From Clusia tigrina (taxonomy: Eukaryota > Arthropoda > Insecta > Diptera > Clusiidae): a stretch of DNA of 64,000 nucleotides. Positions 25,894 to 37,660 of this stretch are shown in pieces. A model generated the notes under the pieces. It searched no databases, was not told the origin of the DNA, and was given only the letters and a program-made list of their open reading frames with translations. Position numbers and translations under genes: made by a program. The stretch covers positions 425,138,240 to 425,202,239 of the forward strand of contig OV050030.1 of NCBI GenBank assembly GCA_920105625.2. Reading direction: 5' to 3'. Within the stretch, counting starts at the first letter, position 1; every line of letters begins with the position of its first letter.

Positions 25894-26082
25894 TAATATA
25901 TGAGCATTGAGGAGATTTCCCGGATGAAGCTAACGAAAGTGGCTACTTTTATCAAATCTACAGGATGGTTTAAAGAGGATCCGGAGATGAAAGGGAAATA
26001 GCTTTAGTGGCCATAATGGGCCTTGAACAGGCCAAGTGGGTCTTAGGACAGCCATATAACCTAACCTAACCTAATATATGAG
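25894..26082 (+). mobile_element. Short 3' end of a non-LTR retrotransposon with 11-bp target duplication
   Basis: The insert 25905-26071 is bounded by TAATATATGAG at 25894-25904 and 26072-26082. It encodes only the extreme C-terminus, IEEISRMKLTKVATFI followed by KSTGWFKE. This aligns by eye with the ends of the elements at 19728-21574 and 40607-41915. A short 3' UTR follows and ends in tandem CCTAA repeats. Extreme 5' truncation of a typical target-primed insertion; the element family differs from the one at 19.7 kb. Confidence 0.85.
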
Positions 26083-26970
26083 TATTTCAAATAAAGCCAT
26101 GTTTCCACCGGAGTTAGAGAGCAAAACATGTACTGCTCATGAGGTCCTTAGAAGAGTTATTAGTTTACTTGATTTAATAGTCGTTCATAACTTGTAAATG
26201 GTTTGTCACACCTCGTTTCCTAAAAATCTGGAACTACATTCTAACAAAATTCTCCTTCTAACGAATGTGTAGGCGTCTTGCTTCTGGCTTATAAGCCCCA
26301 ATGGAGGATTTTCTTAAGATAGTTTGGATAGTTACCTAAGCGCATTCACGCAAAAGCTATTCTGCCATTTCAACACGACTCTCAAGATATATTGACACTG
26401 TATATATATGACACCCTTCTGCCTCTTCTGGGACATTCTTAAACTCTGAAAAGGCTTCAACAAATTATATGTCCACAAATTATCCTTGGAACAATATGTA
26501 AGAGGAGCAATAGAGATAACATTTATCCACATTTAGAGAGAAAGAGTAGACAATTTAGTACCAGAAAGAGGCCACTGTACTCTTATGTAACTTCTACGCA
26601 ACTATAAAGATTTTCAGTAACTTTTAAACAATTTTTGCTCATTTATAGATCTACCGAAGCTTTCTGCAATTGTATGCTTGTGCTTCGTAACCTTTATGCA
26701 ACTTGTATGCAACTAAGGATTAAGCCTGCACCCCACTTCTGAGCTATGAAATATTTTTCTGACTCATCTTGGTCACTTCTGTGCAAACAAATATATTTTC
26801 CATGTAACTTTTGAGTGGGAAACGATTCTTGCTGGCATCCTTCTGCCGCTTCTATGCAACTAATGCGGGTCTTTTTCTCTTCTCCGGATTTTGTTGCAAA
26901 TGCGATTTGAATACTCATGAAGAAAGGTCGAAGCTGCCATGAGCAATTATGCTCTCTCACATTGAGGTTT
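26083..26970. other. No supported gene
   Basis: Spacer with scattered CTTCTATGCAACT-like words (about 26585, 26695, 26775 and 26850) that may be remains of an old repeat. No coding signal. Confidence 0.4.
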
Positions 26971-26976
26971 TGTAAA

Positions 26977-28245
26977 GGGTTTTTCAAAAGAAACGCTACA
27001 AAAGTAAATCAATAGTGACAGCAAACGACGCCATATTTTTTCCCGCTCTTTTGACATTTCTCTTCAGTAAGGTTTGCCATTTCATCATGCAAAGATATAC
27101 GAGCCAACAACGAGTCGAAATTATTAAAATTTACTACCGAAATTCGGAGTCAGTCGCCTCAACTTTAAGAGCGCTACGTCCAATTTATGGTCGTCATAAT
27201 TGTCCTAGCAGATCAACAATTGAGCGTCTAGTGGAAAAATTTGAATCCACAGGCACAGTACAAAATGTTCCCGTGCCAGTGAGACAAAGAAGTGCCCGTA
27301 GTGTCGAGAATATTGCTGCCGCTGAGGCTTCAGTTCAAGAAAGCCCAAATGTGTCTCTCACACGTCGTTCTCAAGCGTTGGGCATCTCTGTGACGTCGTT
27401 GTGGCGAATTTTGCGAAAAGATCTTGGCCTACATCCTTACAAGATCAAATTGACGCAAGAACTGAAGCGGTTCGTGAATTGGGCTGAGCAACAACTTGAA
27501 ACTGATTCGGATTTTCATCGGAAAATCATCTTCAGCGATGAGGCTCATTTCTGGCTGAATGGCTTCGTCAATAAGCAAAATATGCGTTATTGGTTAGACA
27601 GCAATCCACACGTACTCCATGAGTCATCATTGCATCCCGAAAAAATTACGGTTTGGTGCGGTTTATGGGCCGGCGGCATCATTGGGCCGTACTTCTTCCG
27701 TGATGATCAAGACCGGCACATTACTGTGAATGCGAATCGCTACCGTTCAATGATAACCGAATATTTTTGGCCCCAATTGGATAATATGGACTTGGAGGAC
27801 ATGTGGTTCCAACAGGACGGCGCCACAAGCCACACAGCGAATGCCACAATAAATTTACTGCAAACCAAGCTTGGTGAACGTGTTATCTCACGAAATGGCC
27901 CAGTCGATTGGCCGCCTCGGTCGTGCGATTGACGCCGTTAGATTATTTCCTGTGGGGCTACGTCAAGTCTATGGTCTATGCCAACAAGCCAGCGACGATT
28001 GATGAACTTCGTACGAATATCGAACGTGAAATTGCAGCAGTATCGGCCGATTTATGCTTGAAAACCGTTGGAAATTGGGTTCAGCGTCTGTACTTCTGCA
28101 AGCGTGCCCGTGGTGGCCATGCAAAAGAAATCGAGTTCCATACATAATGGCATCGAACGTACTTTCACAGGAATAAAGAATTTCATTGATATCTAAAACC
28201 GGTTTTGTTTAATTTAATAAGACTTTTGTAGCGCTCTTAAAACCC
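26977..28245 (+). mobile_element. Tc1/mariner-superfamily DNA transposon with terminal inverted repeats
   Basis: The left end (about 26977-27005) and right end (about 28222-28245) share an inverted GGGTTTT start and an inverted CGCTACAAAAGT core, separated by a short indel. Between them lies a single transposase gene. The size, about 1.27 kb, is normal for a mariner-type element. The TA target duplication could not be assigned unambiguously because TA dinucleotides are frequent at both edges. Confidence 0.85.
27087..28147 (+). pseudogene. Tc1/mariner-like transposase, one frameshift
   Basis: Starts at the ATG at 27087 (MQRYTSQQRVEI). An N-terminal helix-turn-helix region (residues about 5-125) is followed by a DDE/D catalytic domain. 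The catalytic acidic residues are visible as IIFSDEAHF (D151), WFQQDGATSH (D244) and RSCD (D281), with 36 residues between the last two. This is nearer to maT/DD37D-type elements than to DD34D mariners. Just after D281 the frame is broken at about 27929-27932 by what looks like loss of one T. The C-terminal 70 or so residues (TPLDYFLWGYVK to KEIEFHT) continue in the next frame to 28147. The rest is intact, so inactivation is probably recent. Confidence 0.9.
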
Positions 28246-29567
28246 GATATAATGTGATTGTGTGCCTTAGTTGGACCTCGGTCTTGAAGATAATGAGCAG
28301 TGGTGAAGCATTCAGTCATGTGATGGGAAAATTCCTCCTACCTGTTAGTTCCATGACTGCACAATGTTTCCTATAGAGCTAGACCAATCTGCTTAGATGG
28401 GCGGTTACTCGCATTTGCAGATACGTAGAAATCTAACAGCGCTTAAGAGACGTTATAAATTGAGGCGCTACGCATGCGCATACATTTCAACTACAATCCG
28501 GATACACCAGCACAGAGAAGTGAACTCTGCTTGGAAATAGTTTATGTTCTTTTTCTTATATAATTTTTAATTATTTCTTTAGTATAATTTTTGATTACAT
28601 TTCATTTTACAATTTCATTTAATTTGAAATGTTTTAGTAAAATTATTTAATAATATTTTCCATAATTTTTTTTTTGTTGATATTTTTCACAATCTTTTCA
28701 TAATTTTTAAATTATTGTTTACATGATTTTTAAACTATTTACACATAATTTTTGCCTTACTCCAGCGTGGTTTTTGTTCTTCTTAAATATTTGGGGAACA
28801 TTTTTTTTAAATTACAATTAGTTAATAACTATTTTTAACATACGAGTGACGAGTTCACTCAACAATATTTGTTAAGAGTTGAAGTCGTATATACGAGTAC
28901 GTTGGGAATATGATCACTTTTGCTACCGATTTCTAGGATTTGCACTTTTTTGGCTGCATCAATTAAATTCAACAATTTTATAACAACTGGGAACGATTTT
29001 TTTTTGTATTACTTGTATATATATATCTAAGTGTGTGTGTGTGTGTGTGTGTGTGCAAGTGTATAAGTGTGTGTAAGTGTGTATTTGATATGTGTGCCGA
29101 GAAAAATATGCGCCATATTCACTCACTCTGGGCCAGACTAATTGCTGAGAAGCACAGATAAGAAGAGGGCTGAGAGGAGTGAAGAGTCGGCTGCAGTGAG
29201 CTTGGGCCTGGTTTTGCAGTGAGGACTAACCACGAGTAGGGAAGTCACAGATAACGATCGCTACATTTCAGTGTAGATGCAAGTGAAATCAATTTTATGT
29301 ATTTATTTATTAATACTTGAAAAATAATAACTAATTATGTTACAATGAGAGGGGAACAATAGACGACAGTGCCTTCAGCTAGGAAATTAAATTTAAAAAT
29401 TGGATAATAAATCAAGGCACTTCGTCCTGGGAATCCGGTTCATATCCATACCCGAAATGTGTGCATTTAAAGTTTGTATTCTCGAACCTAAGATAATTGG
29501 TTGCATATAAGACTGATTGATGAAAATCTTTGGGTGAGTACTATTTGCAGGCAGAGTTATTAAACAG
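28246..29567. other. No supported gene
   Basis: AT-rich spacer (28550-28850) with a TG microsatellite at about 29032-29054 and TTTATT-rich words near 29300. A 177-codon minus-strand frame (29393-29926) partly shadows the LINE that follows. Its unique part has no family I recognise. Confidence 0.4.
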
Positions 29568-30125
29568 AGGTCGTCGTGATGCCGGGGCACAAAGACATCG
29601 ATGAAAACGAGAGGGCAGATGAGCAGACCGTAAGGGGATCTTAATAAACATGAGACGACTCCGGTTTGTGTCCCAATAGGTTCAATCAGGAGCAATATAG
29701 GCAAAGAATTCTGGTGAATGCAAACAACCGATGGAGGAGGTTGAAAAACTACAAGATCAGTAGAGCACTCTAGCCGGACTGCAACAAAGACAAATCCACA
29801 ACTAGGCTTACTGCAGTCACCACAGGCCACTGGCCTATTGGGGAACATGCGGAATAATTGGGAAGAATGTTCAATACCAGTTGTCGGAGCTGCGGAAACC
29901 TTGTAGAAAGGGAAACCGTGGAACACTTCCTATGTGCCTGCCCTGCCCTGGCCAGAAGAAGATGGAAACCAAGTTTCCAAAATATTGAAGAGATCGCGAA
30001 CTGCAAAATAGTGGAAATTCTCGCGTTCATGAACCTCTCCAATTGGGTTTAAGGGCCGGCACACAACAATATTCCAATTGCTATATAAAACAAAATGAGC
30101 GGTATCATCACCGCTACAATGAACC
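29568..30125 (+). pseudogene. Non-LTR retrotransposon 3' fragment (RNase H end and CCHC motif)
   Basis: Reads VVMPGHKDIDENERADE, the last RNase H block, then a stop-broken linker. After this comes a CCHC-type motif, CRSCGNLVERETVEHFLCAC, with PALARRRW after it. The C-terminus IEEIANCKIVEILAFMNLSN ends at a stop at 30050-30052. The probable 3' UTR ends near an ACCAACCAACTA stretch. Several stops occur upstream. It is a different copy, and likely a different family, from the 19.7-kb element. Confidence 0.85.
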
Positions 30126-30183
30126 AACCAACTATTTGTAAGATTTCCAGTGAGGGTCGGGAGGTAGTATTCAGAGCAAAAAG

Positions 30184-30328
30184 CCTATGGTCGTATGCTA
30201 CACTTAAGTATTATATTCAACCTCATGGGGTTAAGGTTTCGAATACTGTCCTGTCCATGGTCTCAAAAATGCTTCTTTCTAATCTTTTTCTCTTCGAGTC
30301 CAAGGACTAAGTTGGTAGTACTCGTAAT
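30184..30328 (+). mobile_element. Diverged SINE copy
   Basis: Same SINE family: a degraded A box (TGGTCGTATG), a B-box-like GGTTTCGAATAC, the CAAAAATGCTTCTTTCT segment, then TTTTTCTCTTCGAGTC and the GTAGTACTC body. The tail is cut short and no clear target duplication was found, so this is an older copy than those at 20.8 and 42.7 kb. Confidence 0.75.
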
Positions 30329-30364
30329 AATAGAAATTTGGAAAAAAATATTTTAGTTATTGAA

Positions 30365-31428
30365 CTTGTGAAATTTGGCAAAGAATTTGATAGGCATGAA
30401 TTAATACGAGTGAAATTTGCCAAAGAATTTGATAGACATGAATTTATACGAGTGAAAGTTGGTAAAGAATTTGATAGACACGAATTAAGACAAGTGAAAG
30501 TTGGCAAATAATCTGATAGGCATGAATTAATGCGAGTGAAATTTGGCAAACAATTTTATAGACATAAATTAAGACAAGTGAAATTTGGCAAACAATTTTA
30601 TAGACATAAATTAAGACAAGTGAAATTTGGCAAAGAATTTGATAGGCATGAATTAATGCGAGTGAAATTTGGCAAACAATTTTATAGACATAAATTAAGA
30701 CAAGTTAAATTTTGGCAAAGAATTTTATAGACATGAATTAATATAAGTGAAATTTGGTAAGGAATTTGATAGACATGAATTTATACGAGTGAAATTTGGC
30801 AAACAATTTTATAGACATAAATTAAGACAAGTTAAATTTGGCAAAGAATTTGATAGACATGAATTTATACGAGTGAAATTTGGCAAACAATTTTATAGAC
30901 ATAAATTAAGACAAGTTAAATTTTGGCAAAGAATTTTATAGACATAAATTAAGACAAGTGAAATTTGGCAAAGAATTTGATAGACATGAATTTATACGAG
31001 TGAAATTTGGCAAACAATTTTATAGACATAAATTAAGACAAGTTAAATTTTGGCAAAGAATTTTATAGACATAAATTAAGACAAGTTAAATTTTGGCAAA
31101 GAATTTTATAGACATGAATTAATATAAGTGAAATTTGGCAAGGAATTTGATAGACATGAATTAATGCGAGTGAAATTTGCCAAAGAATTTGATAGGCATG
31201 AATTAATACGAGTGAAATTTGGCAAATAATCTGATAGGCATGAATTAATGCGAGTGAAATTTGGCAAACAATTTTATAGACATAAATTAAGACAAGTGAA
31301 ATTTGGCAAACAATTTTATAGACATAAATTAAGACAAGTGAAATTTGGCAAAGAATTTGATAGGCATGAATTAAGACAAGTGAAAATTGGCAAAGAATTT
31401 TATATACAGGAATTAATACGAGAATTGT
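30365..31428. repeat. 42-bp tandem array, unit in frame with 14 residues
   Basis: About 25 copies of a 42-bp unit in two main versions. The plus-strand products are VKFGKEFDRHELIR and VKFGKQFYRHKLRQ. Stretches of alternating A/B units are themselves duplicated. Because 42 is a multiple of three, frames stay open across runs of units, but a recurring extra T (AAATTTTGGC) shifts the frame. That gives three separate open pieces (about 30530-30730, 30747-30941 and 31248-31541) rather than one. No start-codon context or splice signal supports translation. Confidence 0.9.
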
Positions 31429-31722
31429 TTTACTCCTTTCTTTCATCACAGGGATTTGCCCGTTGGAAGCCAGTGAAACAAGCTAAGAATTGCAGGACTC
31501 TAAAATACAAGACCAGGGACTTATTGTGGACTACACTATAAGAACACCAAGTATATATAGGCTTGCTATATGTCGGGTCTTACTTTAGATTAGCTCAAGG
31601 TGTCCTCGCTTTAGGACCCAACTCTCTTTCTTGGTTGCAAGCATTACAATAGAAACATTAGTTACCCTTTTAATTTATATTTAGGTTTCCACTTGGTTAG
31701 CTAAAATAGGGTGTAGCTCTCC

Positions 31723-32062
31723 AGGAGGCTTCTACCTGGCTTCGTGAATCCTGGCTCGGATTATTGAATATAAAAATTAACAAAAATTAACGCTATAAAC
31801 TCGTCTCCCACAAAAATACATTTTTACAATCCATGATGTAAGAGGAAAGAGAGGGGCATGGCGGTTGGGTGGTGAAGAAGTAGTGTGGTATGCTCCATAA
31901 GGCTTCTACCTGGTTTTGTGATTCCTGGCCGGGATAGTTGCATATAAAAATTAACACAAGATTCCGCTATAATCTCGTCTCCTACAACACGTCACATTGT
32001 TACAAAGTTTGATGTGAGAGGGAAGGAGAAGGGCTGGGGGGTTGGGTGGTGGAGAGATACGC
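31723..32062. repeat. Tandem duplication, about 180-bp period
   Basis: Two copies (about 31723-31890 and 31905-32060) share GGCTTCTACCTGG, ATATAAAAATTAAC, CTCGTCTCC and a GGTTGGGTGGTG block. They are diverged by substitutions and small indels. No coding content. Confidence 0.8.
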
Positions 32063-32596
32063 CTACTGCGCAAAGGTGGCTGACTTCTCTAAACGAGAAC
32101 TAATGAGATTTCCAGCCAGTTGATGCCTTGCATCCGCGTGTGAATTCGCTGATTTGTGGGCATGCGGGCGTGCAAGTGTTAGGCAGTGTGTCTGTGTGCG
32201 TGTGTGTTTGTGTGTGTGTGAGAGAGGGTTTGACACAACATTTAGTTCTATCGCTACAAACAACAATTATCCATTTATCTTAACATTTTTTAGATTTATT
32301 ATTTCTTTTATTTTTGGAGCTGTTGCAAGTTTAATTGACTTGAAAGACGCTGCGAGGCCTTCAACTCCCTCCGCAGCGCTTCGGTTAATAACGCCAACTT
32401 AATAGAATAAAACTAAATGAAATAACAGCAAATAATAATTACAACCGTTGGCTTTACCGCCTATTAAACAACTATATTAAATAATATACAGATTTATAAA
32501 TCGAGCGCAACTTTTACAATAGTTTAAAAGGTAAAATGAATAACAAACAGGGAGAACAATGCTCAACAATGTGGACTTAACTCTAAGTTGGTATGC

Positions 32597-32630
<34 letters not shown>

Positions 32631-32864
32631 TTAAGAGCTAAGCACCCTGTATTGGAAAATATACAAATAAAATAATTTTCATACATGAATTACGTTAATT
32701 AAATTAAAACAATTCTAAAAGAAATCGCTGAAAATTGCAATTCAAGATTTTGTTTAAGCATTTCAATTATCAATCAAAATCAGCCCAACTGAAACGAGAG
32801 ACGCACCCCTAAAAACTCAACAGTTCCACGATAATTGGGACACTTAAACAAAATCGATCCGCAC
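32063..32864. other. Spacer; downstream flank/3' UTR of the FLVCR gene
   Basis: TG/CA microsatellites at about 32190-32222 and 32600-32626. TTTATT words on the plus strand (for example near 32296) could act as minus-strand AATAAA signals for the transporter gene; the actual poly(A) site is not determined. Confidence 0.45.
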
Positions 32865-35800
32865 CTACGGATTGGCGTTGCCGGCGCTGGGCCCTTGCGC
32901 CGCCTGGCGACGCAAATCGGAACTGATGAGGGCCGTGATGACGGTGCCGCCCACCAGCATGATAGCCATGGTGATGTTGGCGGGTATGTCGCCGTATTCG
33001 CCCAACAACTCTGAGTAGATCATGGTGAAGACGATGCCGAACACCTGAGCGGCGGCGTTGAGTAGACCCGAGGAAGTGCCCTCCGGCTCGGGGAATGTCA
33101 GTTCGGCGCCAAATTCAAAGCCCACTGGCAGATAACCAGTCATGAAGAAGCTAGCGGGGGAAGAAACAAGGATCAAAATATGAATGATCTGTGAAATGAA
33201 AATAGAAGTTAATAGAAATTAAGAAGAGGTTCTCTTGGATCATGAATGCAGATCCTAGTAGAAGTAATAATGGTTCTATCAGAGATAGCGTAGAGTATTC
33301 TAAGGTCTCTGGCCCGTTGCTGAGATTGCCACTTCATCAGGTCCATTCTTGGCCTTGCTGAGAGAGGCTAGTCACGCCTACTCACTGCCAGACTACTTTG
33401 AATCTGATTATCACAGAGTTCAATGCTTTGATCGCTCTTTCCTAACTAAGAATATGTCCCAGAATCCACTTCCTTCGAAGTTGCTTAGATTGCCACTTCA
33501 TCAGTGTTCGTTATAAGTCCATACTTTGCCCCATTGAGTGACACTAGTCACGCCTACTCACTGCCAGACTACTTTGAATCTGATTATCACAGAGTTCAAG
33601 CGTTGATCGCTCTTCCTAAACGTAGAATATGTCCCCGATTACACTACCCTCGAAGTGAACGCGGATCTGTGGTTTGGAAAGCTTCTCTAATTGCTCGAAA
33701 TTCCAGCAGAGCAATCTTTCCTTGTTTGGAAACTAAACATACTGAGACACTTGTATAAGAGTCTTCAGATTCCTTGCTCCACCTCGATGTTCATCTTGGT
33801 CCCGTCAGTTTGGGGAATTACCACAGATTTTCTGTTGTGTCTGAAGTGGTTTCAGTGGAAACAAGAATATTTTTTCGATTTATGTCCTTGACGTAGGTTG
33901 AACAGGGCTTATCAGAACCACCCTGCTGACATATTCTTGGCGTCTTTCTATCAAACTTCAAGATTTCATTTCAATCGTATTTGGTTACTTTAATCCCGAT
34001 TAGACGCCGATTAATTAGGCCTTAACTTCTGGCGTTTTTTGTGGTAGAAGCCCAATAAAAGCGGGCCACATTATCACGCTAAGCATATTCTTAACTTACC
34101 CCAACAAGGATGCTGTCACATAAACCACAGCAATATGGCCCGTATCCAGAGTGAACGAAAACACCCACATGCCCACCATGGAGAAGGCGTACACCGCCAA
34201 TGTAGTTTCTCTGAAAATGAGAGCAAAAAAGGAAAGGAATTAAAACCCATTAATAAGGAAGAACTTAAAAAGGGAGTTTAAGGGATTTAAATAAGCGCGT
34301 AACAAAAGCGAAAGGATATACGAGGATGCAGTGCACCAACAACAGGAATGGTAACAAAAATAAAAAAATAAAAAAAAATAAAGCTGCTGAAATGAAAAAG
34401 GAAATCCAATCGAGAGATTTTGCATGAGTTCGTTAAGCGTGCTTAACTGTTGTTTGCAGAATGAAGAGTGAAAGTCACGTGCATTACGAGCCTGACGACT
34501 GTGCATGAGTGTGGGTGAGTGCTGACACCCCAGCAGGAAATACCAGCGGCTATGTGCTCGCTAATAGCAGCGAAAAAAATATTCAGCGTTGAAGCTTCAA
34601 TGACCAGCAAACGTTAGTCTCAATTGATTCATGCAATTGTGCGGTCTATCGATGACTTGTCATGTCTCTTGTCAGCAGCTAAGACAACAAATCGCAAGTA
34701 CCACAAGTCTATGCGGTAAGGTTGTTGTGAAGTTGTGCTCTTTGCGATTACAAATCATGTGCTACGAATATGTCAGTCAATACAACAACTAAGTTGAAGT
34801 GTAGCATTAGTTTACTGATGACATGTCACGGTCAATGATACATTATATGCATGGAATAGATGAAATCATTGGTGTTAATATCAACGTGTTTCTTTAAATG
34901 GTGCATTACCTCTGCCTCTTTATAACGACATGTGATGGGCAGTGTCATTAGCTGAAATGTCATTACCTGACAAGTCATTAACTGAACAGTCAAAGTCGTG
35001 GCACTCGATTCTACAGATGTCCACTGAGGTTTAATATTTGTCATTAAACTGACAAGTCATTAACCGAATAGTCAATCTCATGTCTTTATGTTTGTCGCTG
35101 ACATGTCATGGGTACGGTCATTACTTCAAAAGTAATTGTCTAAAGTTTGTCATTACCTAAAAAGTCATAGGCTGAAATTTTAGTCAAGTGCACTTGACTC
35201 TACAAATGACCGCTCACGTTTAATGTTTGTCGATGACATGTCATGAGTAGTGTCATTACCTAAAAAGTCATTGACTGAAATTTCAACGTCATTGTACTCA
35301 ACGTCGTGTGTACTCAACGTCGTGTGCACTCAATTCTACAGATGACCGCTCAGGTTTAATGTTTGTCGATGACATGTCATGAGTAGTGTCATTACCTAAA
35401 AAGTCATTAACTGAAATGTCAAAGTCATGTATATTCAATTCTACAGGTGTATGCTCAGTTTTCATGGTTGTTGATGACATGTCATGGGTAGTGTCATCAA
35501 CTGAAGTGTCAGTCACGTGCACTCGACTCTATAGATGTGGGGTCAGGTATCATGGTTGTCACTGACATGTCATTACCTCAAAAGTCATTGACTGAAATGT
35601 CAAAGTCATGTGCACTCAACCCTACTTGTTTGCTCAGGTTTAATGATTCTCGGTGACATGTCATGGGTAAAAGTCATTGCACTTGACTCTACAGAGGACC
35701 GCTCAGTTTTCATGGTTGTCGATGACGTCATGTCACGTGTCAATGTATAAAATCTGTCGAAGCAACACAACTGGAGTTGTATCGAACTTAGGCATACCAT

Positions 35801-37203
35801 GAAGCTTTGCAGGGCATGTCCTCTAGGATGAAAGCAAGCAAGGACTCTACGAACTTAAATGTAGTTCATTTATGAATAATTCCAATGACAGAGTGAGAAC
35901 GGTGTTGACATGAAAATAGGTGCAGATTCTCGTATCAAGACTTGCAATTGACTGCTGGGGTTTGTTTACTTTGCCATCATGAACGCTTGCTTAGAGCCAA
36001 GCAGGCAAATACCACGAATACCCACTCGCACGCGCACAAATATCCTGTTTTCTTTTGGATTCTGTGTTTGTGTTTTCACGGGATTTGCATATTCCATTAC
36101 AGTTGCTTACATTTGCTTACATTGTGAACACGAGCACAGCGCTGGCAGCACATCCGCAGGCATAAATGTAAATCTCTGAGATTTGAAGGAGCGTCTGCTG
36201 CTGTTTTCATTGCCAAGCGTGTTATTTCACATGGAACTTTCAATATTGCACAATAATACGCAGCGAGCGTAATGTTCATAATTATCCTTTATTATTTATT
36301 TACAGCATATTTCCAGCTAACCACACCGGGGTATTTGGCTGGCGGAAGTGGGGTGGCATAACTGTGCGATGGCTAAAGTTTCATCTGCGATTATTATTGC
36401 AAGAGACGAGTAATTACGGAAACTGTTTACATAACCATCAAATTAATGGCCGAGTGCTTCAATGTTCGTTATAATGAGGTGAAGTAATTATTTCAGTAAT
36501 AATGCGAAAGGATCAGGGACACACGCTTCCCCATTCTACCAGCTCCACTTACTTGAATTTGTGTGTTTTGTCCAGCACAATGCCCGACACAACGGAGCCC
36601 AACATGCCGGCCAGCACAATACTTAAACCGATGCGTCCAGTGTCGACTTCATGGCCAGGATAATATTTGAGCACGACCTGCAAATGAAACCAGAGTACAC
36701 ATTCAATTAATTCAGTACGGAAAATTTGGCATAAATTGGCACAAGGAGGGCATTACATTGTTTCCACACCACAATCGAACTTACCGGATTAAGCAGCGTA
36801 GAAATGGCATAGAACACTCCCACATTCATGCCGTACGACAGCAGGAGCAGGATGTAGTTGCGATTGAGCAGAAGATTCTTCAACGACTGCATAAAGGTCA
36901 CCTCGGCCACGGCACCAGCGGTGCCCGGCTGCACCACATCCTGGGCGGCAGACGGCGGTGTGGGCGGCTTGTCCTGGAAAACTGCGTGTGTGCGAAATTG
37001 GATTGGGTTGCAGTGCTCTGACTTCAGTCTGTATCAGTATCAATTAGAAATGTTTACTTACACAGCACCATCAGCACCACCAGCAGCGATGTAAACGCGG
37101 CCACGTAGTAGAACATAAATTGTAGATCGTTGCCAATTTCACTCAAGTCATCCGAGTTGGCTACCAAAATGGGAGGCAGCACAAATCCTATGGCCACGCC
37201 GAG
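32865..37203 (-). CDS. Flvcr: FLVCR-type major facilitator transporter, C-terminal half (partial)
   Basis: Five exons on the minus strand: 37203-37062, 36981-36785, 36677-36553, 34210-34100 and 33150-32865. All have GT donors (mostly GTAAGT) and AG acceptors, and they join in frame for 286 residues ending GNANP-stop. They encode membrane segments of an MFS C-terminal half: LGVAIGFVLPPILV, a loop, NYILLLLSYGMNVGVFYAISTLLNP, then GLSIVLAGMLGSVVSGIVLDK. Next come YAFSMVGMWVF and the family signature GYLPVGFEFGAELTFPEPEG. Known: FLVCR proteins are plasma-membrane or organelle exporters/transporters of heme, choline or ethanolamine; substrate here is inference. The first exon seen starts in phase 0 at a typical domain boundary. 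The upstream exons for the N-terminal half are not recognised up to 64000. Confidence 0.9.
33317..33658. repeat. Tandem duplication in the last FLVCR intron
   Basis: Two copies (about 33317-33480 and 33485-33658) share GATTGCCACTTCATCAG, GTCACGCCTACTCACTGCC and TGATTATCACAGAGTTCAA. They are about 165-170 bp apart and moderately diverged. Within the intron between exons 34100-34210 and 32865-33150. Confidence 0.85.
34819..35745. repeat. Degenerate repeat array rich in the palindrome TGACATGTCA
   Basis: Irregular repeats of roughly 90-140 bp, built on TCTACAGATGACCGCTCAGG, GTTTAATGTTTGTCGATGAC, AGTGTCATTACCTAAAAAGT and CAAAGTCATGTGCACTC. Seven exact TGACATGTCA palindromes occur at 34819, 35098, 35234, 35370, 35475, 35563 and 35654. 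A TGACGTCA lies at 35723. It sits in the 2.3-kb FLVCR intron between 34210 and 36553. Confidence 0.85.
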
Positions 37204-37660
37204 CTGTAATTGCAGAGCATATTCAGCAGAGATGAGTTTTATTGAGGGCACTCGGTACGTATGAGCAATTTCATTAGGTCAGGACAATTTAATGTAAGGA
37301 ATTGGACAGTTCAGGACGCTGATTAGAGCAGTTTTCATAGCTAACAAGGATTAAGGAAAGGGTGGAGATAAGTAAAGATGAAGAAGGTGAAGATGGGAGT
37401 AGTAAACCAAGCGTGATCTATCTGACCCTAAGACAGATCACACTTGATTTAAAGAGATACGAGCAGCTGGGATTGGGTTCAAGAAAAATTAAAAACCACA
37501 AAAAATTTAATTGTTTCAAAAAATAAACTTTAGATACTCTAACTAAAAAAAATACAAATTTTAAAAAAGATTTTATAAAAAATATTAACAAAATCTGAAA
37601 AAAAATTGATTGAATATATTTTACAGTCGACTTCAAGTACCGTAAAGGGAATTTAAACGT
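37204..37660. other. FLVCR intron (upstream side), no exon seen
   Basis: AT-rich spacer directly upstream of the first recognised transporter exon. No recognisable exon for the transporter's N-terminal half. Confidence 0.5.

Noticed and set aside
30530..30941. Protein-coding gene in the 42-bp array
   Set aside because: Open pieces are separated by recurring single-base insertions and lack start or splice context; kept as a repeat and flagged as a finding instead.
31063..31449. 128-codon minus-strand frame of repeated LIHAYQILCQISLV type
   Set aside because: Antisense reading of the 42-bp array; long only because the unit length is a multiple of three.
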